Positions 1 to 5,649 of a DNA stretch of 6,069 nt are shown here, piece after piece. The notes under the pieces are model-generated. The model made no database searches and was not told the origin of the DNA. It saw only the letters and a list, made by a program, of their open reading frames with translations. The stretch lies in assembly GCA_026393735.1 (NCBI GenBank), contig JAPKZP010000205.1, positions 1 through 6,069 on the forward strand, written 5' to 3'. Each line of letters begins with the position of its first letter. Positions within the stretch are counted from its first letter, which is position 1. Position numbers and translations under genes: made by a program. Source of the DNA: Acidobacteriota bacterium (GTDB lineage Bacteria; Acidobacteriota; Vicinamibacteria; Vicinamibacterales; JAKQTR01).

Positions 1-225
1 GACGATCACGCCGATGAGATTCGATCGCCCGGTGGCGAGCGCCCGCGCCAGCTGGTTCGGGACGAAATTCATGCTCCGGACCGCCGCGCGGACACGTCGC
101 TTCGTCGCATCCGAAATTCGGGCGCTGTCGCGCAGCGCCAGCGACACGGTCATCGCCGAGAGCCCCAGCTGCTTGCCGATATCCCGAAGCGTGATCTCGC
201 GTTTCACGGTGTCCTCAGCGGCCAT
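1..225 (-). CDS. LacI-family transcriptional regulator, N-terminal part (cut by left edge)
   Basis: Reading leftwards from the ATG at 225-223, the frame stays open for 75 codons to the window edge, so the start is present and the C-terminal sugar-binding domain is missing. Residues about 11-31 form a LacI-type helix-turn-helix (ITLRDIGKQLGLS, then AMTVSLAL as recognition helix). They are followed by the typical RISDATKRRV helix and the hinge helix PNQLARALATGRSN leading into IGVIV, the first strand of the periplasmic-binding-protein-like effector domain. Family knowledge: LacI proteins are usually dimeric repressors binding CpG-centred palindromes and responding to sugars or related metabolites. 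The gene is divergent from the racemase gene, with only 66 bases between the two starts, so it could control the plus-strand cluster, genes to its left, or both. Its ribosome site is weak (AGGG close to the ATG). The effector is unknown. The family call is very secure; the regulatory target is inferred. Confidence 0.93.
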   Translation of the reverse strand, partial: MAAEDTVKREITLRDIGKQLGLSAMTVSLALRDSARISDATKRRVRAAVRSMNFVPNQLARALATGRSNLIGVIV

Positions 226-291
226 ACCCTATCACACAGGGCCGGCGTTCCGTTTCCTGCTATCCTCTCGCCGACGCGTCTGGAGATCATC
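226..291. promoter_or_regulatory. Divergent intergenic region between the LacI regulator and the LarA homologue
   Basis: These 66 bases separate two outward-facing start codons and so must hold the 5' signals of both genes. GGAG at 282-285, six bases before the ATG at 292, is a good ribosome site for the racemase gene. TATCCT at 261-266 is a poor -10 candidate with no convincing -35. A short inverted repeat CCCT/AGGG (227-230, 238-241) lies beside the repressor start but is too short to be called an operator. No strong promoter is visible. Confidence 0.4.
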
Positions 292-1572
292 ATGGCTATT
301 CATCGTCTGCCCTACGGACACGGATTCCTCGAGTGCGATCTGGCGCCGGCTGCCGCGATGGGGCATAGCGTGGAGACGATCGAACCGGCGGCAGCCGCGC
401 CTGCCGCGGATCCGGCGGCCGAGGTCGAAGCCGCACTCCAGGCCGTGTCCCTGCCGGAGTACCGGGGCGGCGGGTGCGCCATCGCCGTCAACGATCGGAC
501 GCGACCCGTGCCGCACGACGTGCTGCTGCCTCCGTTGCTGCGCCGCCTGGAACGCGCGGGCGTCCCTCCCGACGACGTGCTGATCGTCATTGCCACGGGC
601 ACACATCCGGTCACCCCCGAGACCCAGTTCCGCGAGGTCGTGCCGCTGGACATCCTCCGGCGGTACCGAGTCGTCTCCCACGACGCGCGCGACGAGGGCG
701 GCCTCGCGTTCCTCGGAACGACCTCGAGAGGCACGCCGGTGTGGGTGAACCGCGCGTACCTCGAACGGGAACTCCGGGTGGTCGTCGGTGTCATCGAGCC
801 GCATCAGTTCGTCGGGTTCTCCGGCGGCGTCAAGAGCGCGTCGATCGGGCTCGCCGGGTACGCGACGGTCGGACACAACCACTCGATGATGTCGCATCCG
901 CTGTCGCAACTCGGCCGGTACGACGACAATCCCTGCCGGCAGGACATCGAAGACATCGGCGCGCGCATCGGCATCCACCTGGCGCTCAACGTCATCCTCG
1001 GCGACGGCAAGCGGATCATCCGGGCCCTGGCCGGGCCGCCCGTCGACGTGATGCGCGCGGGCATCCCGCTGGTGCGCGGCATCAACCAGGTCGAGGTGGA
1101 CGCGCCCTTCGACCTGATGATCGTGTCGCCGGGAGGGCATCCGAAGGACGTGAACGTGTACCAGGCGCAAAAGGCGCTGGCGCACGCGGCCCTGGTGACG
1201 CGCCCCGGGGGCACCATCCTCCTGGCCGCGGCGTGCCCGGACGGGACGGGCAGCCAGGCGTACGACGACTGGATGCGCCACCCCGACATGACGTCACACG
1301 CCGCCGTCATCGAACGCTTCGCGCGCGAGGGCTACCACATCGGCCCGCACAAGGCCTTCCAGATCTCCCGCGATGCCTCGCGGTTCACCGTGCTGCTCCA
1401 TTCGGCCATGGCGCCCGCGTTCGTCGCGAGGCTGCTGCTCGATCCGATCCCGGACGTCCAGGCCGCGATCGCGCGCGCGATCGCGGAGTTGCAGCCCGGT
1501 TCGCGCATCGGCGTGATGCCGCGCGCCAACGCCACGATTCCGGTCCTGCGGGGCGCCCGCAGCGGATCGTGA
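292..1572 (+). CDS. LarA-family nickel-pincer 2-hydroxyacid racemase/epimerase (candidate sulfolactate racemase)
   Basis: A 426-residue protein of the LarA/DUF2088 superfamily, close to the usual family length. LarA enzymes use a nickel-pincer nucleotide bound through a lysine to invert the hydroxyl-bearing carbon of 2-hydroxy acids by transient hydride transfer. The key family residues are visible: NDRTRP (67-72), ATGTH with His105, EPHQFVGFSGGVKS with His171 and the cofactor-linking Lys181, GHNH with His197, and VYQAQKA with Gln291 and Lys294. The spacings His171-Lys181-His197 and Gln291-Lys294 equal those of lactate racemase (H174, K184, H200, Q295, K298 as I recall them). One visible difference is Val180 directly before the lysine, where lactate racemase has Arg. 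The start is supported by GGAG six bases upstream. The LarB/LarC/LarE cofactor-maturation genes are not in the window. The next genes are suyAB, so 3-sulfolactate is the favoured substrate by inference; lactate, malate or an aldonate cannot be excluded. Family call strong, substrate open. Confidence 0.88.
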   Translation: MAIHRLPYGHGFLECDLAPAAAMGHSVETIEPAAAAPAADPAAEVEAALQAVSLPEYRGGGCAIAVNDRTRPVPHDVLLPPLLRRLERAGVPPDDVLIVIATGTHPVTPETQFREVVPLDILRRYRVVSHDARDEGGLAFLGTTSRGTPVWVNRAYLERELRVVVGVIEPHQFVGFSGGVKSASIGLAGYATVGHNHSMMSHPLSQLGRYDDNPCRQDIEDIGARIGIHLALNVILGDGKRIIRALAGPPVDVMRAGIPLVRGINQVEVDAPFDLMIVSPGGHPKDVNVYQAQKALAHAALVTRPGGTILLAAACPDGTGSQAYDDWMRHPDMTSHAAVIERFAREGYHIGPHKAFQISRDASRFTVLLHSAMAPAFVARLLLDPIPDVQAAIARAIAELQPGSRIGVMPRANATIPVLRGARSGS

Positions 1573-1608
1573 GGCGACATGCGGCGAGAATGCGAGATTC
1601 ACGGTGTG

Positions 1609-1622
1609 GTTTACCGGGAAAC
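1609..1622. promoter_or_regulatory. Candidate LacI-family operator (CpG-centred palindrome)
   Basis: GTTTACCGGGAAAC is a 14-base inverted repeat with a single mismatched pair (A1613/G1618) and a central CpG. That is the usual architecture of LacI-family operators. It lies about 45 bases upstream of the -10-like hexamer at 1668 and about 110 bases upstream of suyA. A LacI-family regulator is encoded 1.4 kb away at the left edge. Binding by that protein is inference; the symmetry is directly visible. Confidence 0.35.
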
Positions 1623-1632
1623 TAAAAAGAGG

Positions 1633-1657
1633 GAGACGCGAAGAAATGCTTCCTCTC
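1633..1657 (+). other. Imperfect hairpin in the suyAB leader
   Basis: GAGA (1633-1636) pairs with TCTC (1654-1657) and GAAG (1640-1643) with CTTC (1649-1652), around an AAATG loop and a small internal loop. No T-run follows, so it is not a convincing intrinsic terminator. It may be a weak end signal for the racemase transcript or a chance structure. Confidence 0.2.
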
Positions 1658-1667
1658 GCCCCGCGTT

Positions 1668-1673
1668 TATGAT
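1668..1673 (+). promoter_or_regulatory. Possible -10 element for suyAB
   Basis: TATGAT differs from the sigma-70 -10 consensus at one base and sits in the AT-richer leader, which would give a 5' leader of about 50 bases before suyA. No good TTGACA-like -35 lies 16-18 bases upstream, and TAGAAT at 1674-1679 is an equal alternative. Weak call. Confidence 0.2.
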
Positions 1674-1719
1674 TAGAATGCTCGCGCCATTGTGATTGTG
1701 GGGGCCTCCACCACCAGAT

Positions 1720-1725
1720 AAGGAG
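1720..1725 (+). promoter_or_regulatory. Ribosome binding site deciding the suyA start
   Basis: AAGGAG six bases before the ATG at 1732 fixes that codon as the start. The earlier in-frame ATG at 1696 would place this site inside the coding region and add a proline-rich stretch unrelated to the SAF domain. Confidence 0.8.
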
Positions 1726-1731
1726 CACTGC

Positions 1732-2019
1732 ATGACACACGGAATCCTGATTCACGAACCCGACGACGATGTCGGCGTGGCCGTCGCGGACCTGGCCGCC
1801 GGCACCGAGATCGGCGCCGTCACCCTCGAGGGCCAACCCGTCGCCACCGTACGGCTCGTCGACGCCGTTCCCCTCGGCCACAAGGTCGCCATGCGCGACA
1901 TCCCGAAGGGCAAGGACGTCACCGAATACGGGCGGGTCATCGGCGTGGCCACGAAGGCCGCCCCGAAAGGCGGCCACGTGCACACCCATTGCCTCACGAC
2001 GAAGAGGTGGACGTCATGA
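1732..2019 (+). CDS. suyA: (2R)-3-sulfolactate sulfo-lyase, small (alpha) subunit, SAF domain
   Basis: A 95-residue protein consisting of a single SAF domain of the UxaA N-terminal type. It has ILIHEPDDDVGVAVADLAAGT at the start, the V.LGHKVAMRDI strand-turn near residues 46-57, YGRVIGVAT at 66-74, and the hallmark GGHVHTH at 80-86. It ends with TTKRW, an ending I associate with SuyA rather than with the altronate dehydratase N-terminus. The SAF domain helps form the active site for the beta-elimination done by the large subunit. In altronate and galactarate dehydratases this domain is commonly fused to the large domain; the split into about 95 plus 388 residues is the SuyAB arrangement. SuyAB converts (R)-3-sulfolactate to pyruvate and sulfite in the cytoplasm. 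The gene overlaps the next one by four bases, indicating translational coupling and a fixed stoichiometry. The specific role rests mainly on SuyB and on the dsr neighbours. Confidence 0.88.
   Translation: MTHGILIHEPDDDVGVAVADLAAGTEIGAVTLEGQPVATVRLVDAVPLGHKVAMRDIPKGKDVTEYGRVIGVATKAAPKGGHVHTHCLTTKRWTS
2016..2019 (+). other. ATGA start/stop overlap of suyA and suyB
   Basis: The suyB ATG (2016-2018) overlaps the suyA TGA (2017-2019). GAGG at 2004-2007 lies inside suyA, eight bases upstream of the suyB start. This is the classical arrangement for coupled translation of two subunits of one enzyme. Confidence 0.85.
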
Positions 2020-3182
2020 TCACGGCACAGGACCTCAAGCTCACCGGCTATCGCCGCCCCGACGGGCGTTTCGGCGTGCGCAACTACGTCCTCATCATCC
2101 CGGTCGATGATCTGTCGAATGCGGCCGCTGAAGCCGTCGCCCATAACATCCACGGCACCATGGCGCTGCCGCACCCCTACGGGCGGCTGCAGTTCGGCGC
2201 CGACCTCGAACTGACCTTCCGCACCCTCGCCGGACAGGGCCGCAACCCGAACTGCGCGGCGGCCGTCGTCATCGGCATCGAGCCGAAGTGGACGGATCGC
2301 ATCGTCAAGGAAATCGCCAAAACGGGGAAGCCTTGCGCCGGGTTCAGCATCGAGCGCTCCGGGGACCTGAAAACGATCGAGGCCGCGTCCCGCAAGGCGA
2401 AGGAATTCGTGCACGACGCCTCCGAGATCCGGCGCGAGCCGTTCCCCGTGAGCCAGTTGACGATGAGCTGCAAGTGCGGGGAGTCCGACACGACGTCCGG
2501 CCTGGCCGCCAATCCGACCGTCGGGCGCTCGTTCGAGCGTCTGGCTGCGGCCGGCGCGACGCTGATCTTCGGGGAGACGACCGAGGTCACCGGCGCCGAA
2601 GACCTCGTCATGGAGCTGTGCGAGACGCCCGAAATCGCGAAGCAGTTCAAGGCCGCGTTCGACGACTACCAGGCACTGGTCGAGTCGCAGGGCGTGAGCC
2701 TGGTCGGGTCCCAGCCGACCGAGGGCAACATCCGCGGCGGGCTGACGACGATCGAGGAGAAAGCGCTTGGGAACATCCAGAAGGCGGGGCGCTGCACGGT
2801 CGTCGACTTCCTGGAGCCGGCCCACGAGCCGCGCAAGCCGGGCCTGAGCTTCATGGACTCGTCGTCCGCGGCGGCCGAAATGGTCACGCTGTGCGCGGCG
2901 GCGGGCTCCGTCGTCCACTTCTTCCCGACGGGGCAGGGCAACGTGATCGGCAATCCGGTCATCCCGGTCATCAAGCTGTCCGCCAATCCGCTGACGGTCG
3001 CGACGATGTCGGAGCACATCGACGTCGATCTGAGCGCGATGCTGCGGATCGAGATGAATCTCGATCAGGCTGCCGACGCCACGCTGCAGTTGCTCGAGCG
3101 CACCATCAACGGCCGGCTCACCTGCGCCGAGGTGCTGCGTCACCGGGAGTTCGTGCTGACCAAGCTCTACCGGAGCGCATAA
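2016..3182 (+). CDS. suyB: (2R)-3-sulfolactate sulfo-lyase, large (beta) subunit
   Basis: A 388-residue UxaA/GarD-type C-terminal lyase. The N-terminal signature TGYRRPDGRFGVRNYVLIIPV (10-30) is followed by DDLSNAAAEAVAHN and ALPHPYGRLQFGAD (50-63). Then come CKCGESDTTSG (152-162), ANPTVG (165-170), FGETTEVTGAE (185-195), GGLTTIEEKALGNIQKAG (241-258), MDSSSAAAEMVTLCA (280-294) and HFFPTGQGNVIGNP (301-314). I recognise this combination as SuyB. Sugar-acid dehydratases have CGGSD where this has CGESD, and lack the HPYGRLQFGAD form. The enzyme eliminates sulfite from (R)-3-sulfolactate, giving pyruvate. The start at 2016 is supported by GAGG at 2004-2007 and the ATGA overlap with suyA; an upstream in-frame ATG at 1989 lies inside suyA and is not needed. 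The following dsrABD genes provide a sink for the sulfite. Altronate dehydratase is the main alternative, and I consider it unlikely. Confidence 0.9.
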   Translation: MITAQDLKLTGYRRPDGRFGVRNYVLIIPVDDLSNAAAEAVAHNIHGTMALPHPYGRLQFGADLELTFRTLAGQGRNPNCAAAVVIGIEPKWTDRIVKEIAKTGKPCAGFSIERSGDLKTIEAASRKAKEFVHDASEIRREPFPVSQLTMSCKCGESDTTSGLAANPTVGRSFERLAAAGATLIFGETTEVTGAEDLVMELCETPEIAKQFKAAFDDYQALVESQGVSLVGSQPTEGNIRGGLTTIEEKALGNIQKAGRCTVVDFLEPAHEPRKPGLSFMDSSSAAAEMVTLCAAAGSVVHFFPTGQGNVIGNPVIPVIKLSANPLTVATMSEHIDVDLSAMLRIEMNLDQAADATLQLLERTINGRLTCAEVLRHREFVLTKLYRSA

Positions 3183-3214
3183 CGCCGCGCGACGACCGCC
3201 CCCCTGTGCCTGTG

Positions 3215-3235
3215 ACGCCGCCGCCGGGGCGGCGT
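3215..3235 (+). terminator. GC-rich hairpin between suyB and dsrA (terminator-like or processing site)
   Basis: ACGCCGCC (3215-3222) and GGCGGCGT (3228-3235) form a perfect 8-bp stem with a 5-base loop, 32 bases after the suyB stop. Only TT follows, so it lacks a proper U-tract. It may be a weak terminator, attenuator or mRNA-stability element that lets dsrABD be expressed at a different level from suyAB. The AACGCCGC at 3181-3188, starting within the suyB stop codon, can also pair with GCGGCGTT at 3229-3236, giving a mutually exclusive fold. Confidence 0.4.
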
Positions 3236-3327
3236 TGATCAGGCGACGATTGCGAAAGGCCCCCTCACTACCCGGCGGAGATCCCGGCGCAGCCCGCTTC
3301 CCTGGGCGGCGCCGGTCAGCGTTCGAT

Positions 3328-3333
3328 AGGAGG
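3328..3333 (+). promoter_or_regulatory. Strong ribosome binding site of dsrA
   Basis: AGGAGG, a full match to the anti-Shine-Dalgarno core, lies five bases before the ATG at 3339. The rest of the 156-base suyB-dsrA gap (3183-3338) shows the hairpin at 3215 but no clear -35/-10 pair. Confidence 0.75.
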
Positions 3334-3338
3334 ACGCG

Positions 3339-4526
3339 ATGGCGGACGACGACACCAAGACCCCGCTGCTCGACCAGTTGGAAGAGGGGCCGTGGCCGAG
3401 CTTTGTCACGGAGATCAAGCGGGCGGGCACGAAGAGCCCGGTGTGCGGCGATCTCCTCGGCCAGCTCGAGCAGTCATATGCGGAGAAGAAGGGCCACTGG
3501 AAGCACGGCGGCATCGTCGGCGTGCTGGGCTACGGCGGAGGGGTCATCGGGCGCTACAGCGACCTGCCCGAGAAGTACCCGAACGTGGCCCACTTCCACA
3601 CGATGCGGGTCAACCAGCCCGCCGGGTGGTTCTATACCAGCGATGCCATCCGGACGCTGTGCGACATCTGGGAGGAGCACGGGTCGGGCCTGACCAACAT
3701 GCACGGCTCGACCGGCGACATCGTCTTTCTCGGGACGAGGACCGATCAGCTGGAGCCCGCGTTCAAGAAGCTGACCGCGGCGGGATTCGACCTGGGCGGG
3801 TCGGGTTCGAGCATGCGGACGCCGTCGTGCTGCGTCGGGCAGGCGCGCTGCGAATGGGCGTGCTACGACACCATGGCGCTCTGCGACGATCTGACGCGCA
3901 GCTACCAGGACGAGCTGCACCGCCCGCCGTTTCCGTACAAGTTCAAGATCAAGTGCTCGGGCTGCCCGAACGACTGCGTCGCGTCGATTGCGCGCGCGGA
4001 CCTGTCGATCATCGGGACCTGGAAGGGCGAGATCCAGCAGGACGCGGGCGCCATCGCCGAGTACGCGGCGTCGGGCCTCGACATCCAGAAGGACGTGTGC
4101 GACCGCTGCCCGACCCGGTGCATGACGTACGAGCGCGGGACGCTCACCATCGAGAACCGCGAATGCGTCCGCTGCATGCACTGCATCAACGTGATGCCGA
4201 AGGCGCTCGGCCCCGGCACCGAACGCGGCGCCACGATTCTGATCGGCGCCAAGGCGCCGATCGTCCAGGGCGCACTGCTCTCGTCCGTGCTGGTGCCGTT
4301 CGTGCCCGCCGAGGAGCTGGCCGAGACGATCAAGGAGTTGCTCAAGCGGGTCTGGGAGTTCTGGGACGAGTACGGCAAGAACCGCGAGCGGATCGGCGAG
4401 CTCATCCAGCGCGTCGGCCTCGCGAACTTCCTCGACGCCATCGGCCTCGATCCCGTGCCGGAAATGGTGTCGGCGCCGCGCGACAACCCGTTCATCTTCT
4501 ACCAGACAGATGGGGACGGCCACTGA
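3339..4526 (+). CDS. dsrA: Dissimilatory sulfite reductase, alpha subunit
   Basis: A 395-residue DsrA, somewhat shorter than the roughly 437 residues of the Desulfovibrio protein. With DsrB it forms the cytoplasmic alpha2beta2 siroheme enzyme that reduces sulfite, with DsrC as partner, by the DsrC-trisulfide route. The cysteines binding the [4Fe-4S] next to siroheme are present as C-VGQAR-C (Cys165, Cys171) and C-PND-C (Cys209, Cys213). Their spacings of 6, 38 and 4 equal those of the Desulfovibrio ligands as I recall them. The diagnostic block SGCPNDCVASIARADLS follows PYKFKIK. A ferredoxin-type insert lies at about 254-290 (CDRCPTRC, then CVRCMHCINVMP; Cys254, 257, 261, 276, 279, 282). The N-terminal TMRVNQPAGWFYT and LTNMHGSTGDIVFLGT blocks are typical of DsrA. 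An odd detail is the tandem Cys164-Cys165 and the extra Cys206. The next gene, dsrB, begins 31 bases after the stop. Identification is essentially certain. Confidence 0.98.
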   Translation: MADDDTKTPLLDQLEEGPWPSFVTEIKRAGTKSPVCGDLLGQLEQSYAEKKGHWKHGGIVGVLGYGGGVIGRYSDLPEKYPNVAHFHTMRVNQPAGWFYTSDAIRTLCDIWEEHGSGLTNMHGSTGDIVFLGTRTDQLEPAFKKLTAAGFDLGGSGSSMRTPSCCVGQARCEWACYDTMALCDDLTRSYQDELHRPPFPYKFKIKCSGCPNDCVASIARADLSIIGTWKGEIQQDAGAIAEYAASGLDIQKDVCDRCPTRCMTYERGTLTIENRECVRCMHCINVMPKALGPGTERGATILIGAKAPIVQGALLSSVLVPFVPAEELAETIKELLKRVWEFWDEYGKNRERIGELIQRVGLANFLDAIGLDPVPEMVSAPRDNPFIFYQTDGDGH

Positions 4527-4543
4527 GGGGTCCCGGCACCTGC

Positions 4544-4549
4544 GAGGAG
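4544..4549 (+). promoter_or_regulatory. Ribosome binding site deciding the dsrB start
   Basis: GAGGAG eight bases before the ATG at 4558 favours that start. The in-frame ATG at 4510 lies inside dsrA, would add 16 residues unlike DsrB (GTATEGSRHLRG) and would place this site within the coding region. Confidence 0.75.
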
Positions 4550-4557
4550 ACAAGGCG

Positions 4558-5640
4558 ATGGCGACTGCAACGGCCAAGCGGATCACGGATATCGGACCTC
4601 CCCATTACGAGAAGTTCCTCCACCCCGTCGTCAAGAAGAACTACGGGACGTGGCGGTACCACGAGAACATCCAGCCCGGCGTGCTCTGCCACGTGGCCGA
4701 GTCGGGCGATCGGATCTACACCGTGCGAGCCGGGTCGCCGCGGCTGCTGAGCGTGCAGACGCTCCGGCAGTTCGCCGATCTCGCCGACCGGTACGCGGAC
4801 GGCTACCTCCGGTTCACGAGCCGCCACAACGTCGAGTTCCTGCTCTCGGATCGCGAGCAGATCGCGCCGCTTGTCGGCGCCCTGGCCGAGCTCGGCTTCC
4901 CGGTCGGCGGCACCAACAACGCGATCAGCAACATCGTGCACACACAGGGATGGGTGCACTGCCACTCGGCGGCGACCGATGCGTCGGGCATCGTCAAGGC
5001 CGTGATGGACGTGCTCTACGACCGGTTCACGCACGAGAACCTGCCGGCGAAGCTGCGCATCGCCCTGGCCTGCTGCCTCAACATGTGCGGCGCCGTGCAC
5101 TGCTCCGACATCGCCATCCTCGGCGTGCACCGTCGCGCGCCGAAGGTCAACCACGAGACGCTGCCCAGAACGTGCGAAGTGCCGACGCTCATCGCGTCGT
5201 GCCCGACGGGGGCCATCCGCCCGGCCACCGTCGCCGAGAAGGCCTCCGTGGAGGTCGTCCAGGAGCAGTGCATGTTCTGCGGCAACTGCTACACGGTGTG
5301 CCCGTCGATGCCGCTCAACGATCCGGAAAACGACGGGCTCTCCATCTGGGTCGGCGGCAAGGTGAGCAACGCGCGGTCGGCGCCGGCGTTCTCGAAGCTG
5401 GCGATCCCGTTCATTCCGAACAACCCGCCCCGCTGGCCCGAGGTGGTGGACGCGGTCGTCAACATCGTCGACGTGTACGCGCGCCACGCGAGGAAGTTCG
5501 AGCGCATGGGCGAGTGGATCGCGCGGATCGGCTGGCCGCGGTTCTTCGAGCTGACCGGCATCCCGTTCACGCGCTACCATCTCGACGACTTCAAGCACGC
5601 CGGGCTGAGCTACGCGCGGTCCACGCACATCCGGCTCTAG
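4558..5640 (+). CDS. dsrB: Dissimilatory sulfite reductase, beta subunit
   Basis: A 360-residue DsrB from the chosen start; the Desulfovibrio protein is about 381. It opens with the typical TDIGPPHYEKFLHPVVKKNYG and YHENIQPGVLCHV blocks and carries the sulfite and siroheme pocket RFTSRHNVEFLL (85-96). The siroheme-[4Fe-4S] ligands appear as Cys135 (QGWVHCH), Cys172-Cys173 and Cys177 (ACCLNMCGAVHCSDIA). Their spacing of 37, 1 and 4 equals that of the Desulfovibrio enzyme from memory. The ferredoxin domain follows: SCPTGAI (Cys215), then CMFCGNCYTVCP (Cys238, 241, 244, 248). The C-terminal block FTRYHLDDFKHAGLSYARSTHIRL ends the protein and includes the family's conserved tail. The catalytic siroheme site is therefore expected to be functional. 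The stop at 5638-5640 precedes dsrD by nine bases, so the three dsr genes form one operon. Full ligand sets in both subunits argue against a decaying copy. Confidence 0.98.
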   Translation: MATATAKRITDIGPPHYEKFLHPVVKKNYGTWRYHENIQPGVLCHVAESGDRIYTVRAGSPRLLSVQTLRQFADLADRYADGYLRFTSRHNVEFLLSDREQIAPLVGALAELGFPVGGTNNAISNIVHTQGWVHCHSAATDASGIVKAVMDVLYDRFTHENLPAKLRIALACCLNMCGAVHCSDIAILGVHRRAPKVNHETLPRTCEVPTLIASCPTGAIRPATVAEKASVEVVQEQCMFCGNCYTVCPSMPLNDPENDGLSIWVGGKVSNARSAPAFSKLAIPFIPNNPPRWPEVVDAVVNIVDVYARHARKFERMGEWIARIGWPRFFELTGIPFTRYHLDDFKHAGLSYARSTHIRL

Positions 5641-5649
5641 GAGAGGACG

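Larger units (their letters stand above)
1573..1731 (+). promoter_or_regulatory. Leader region upstream of suyAB, probable internal promoter/regulatory region
   Basis: A 159-base gap between the racemase gene and suyA, with visibly more A and T than the flanking genes, as expected for a promoter region. It contains a CpG-centred palindrome (1609-1622), an imperfect hairpin (1633-1657), -10-like hexamers TATGAT (1668-1673) and TAGAAT (1674-1679), and the strong AAGGAG ribosome site before suyA. I see no conserved small ORF or RNA gene. The size of the gap suggests that suyAB can be transcribed separately from the racemase gene. Confidence 0.45.

Noticed and set aside
227..241. CCCT/AGGG inverted repeat near the LacI start as an operator
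   Set aside because: It has only four-base arms, a seven-base asymmetric centre and no CpG centre; too likely by chance.
14..583. 189-codon plus-strand open frame
   Set aside because: It is the opposite strand of the LacI-family gene followed by a shifted frame of the LarA gene. It shows no family features and has no ribosome site.
232..1281. 349-codon minus-strand open frame and the overlapping plus-strand frame at 474-1625
   Set aside because: They overlap the LarA homologue, whose catalytic residues are all intact. The alternative frames are Arg-rich shadows.
1752..3143. 463-codon open frame on the minus strand
   Set aside because: It lies antisense to suyA and suyB, both clearly recognisable families. 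Its translation is rich in Arg, Asp, Val and Gly with no family motif, as expected from GC-rich codon bias.
1732..3182. Altronate/galactarate dehydratase (UxaA/GarD) as the specific function of the lyase pair
   Set aside because: The split subunits, CGESD in place of CGGSD, the HPYGRLQFGAD block, the TTKRW tail and the adjacent dsrABD all favour SuyAB. Altronate dehydratase remains the fallback if phylogeny disagrees.
3474..4586. 370-codon minus-strand open frame, and the similar one at 4492-5628
   Set aside because: Both are antisense to dsrA and dsrB and have low-complexity composition with no domain signal.
3339..5640. Assimilatory sulfite or nitrite reductase, or reverse-type (oxidative) Dsr
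   Set aside because: Two paired subunits each with a ferredoxin insert plus a DsrD gene indicate dissimilatory reductive DsrAB. No dsrEFH is seen in the window.
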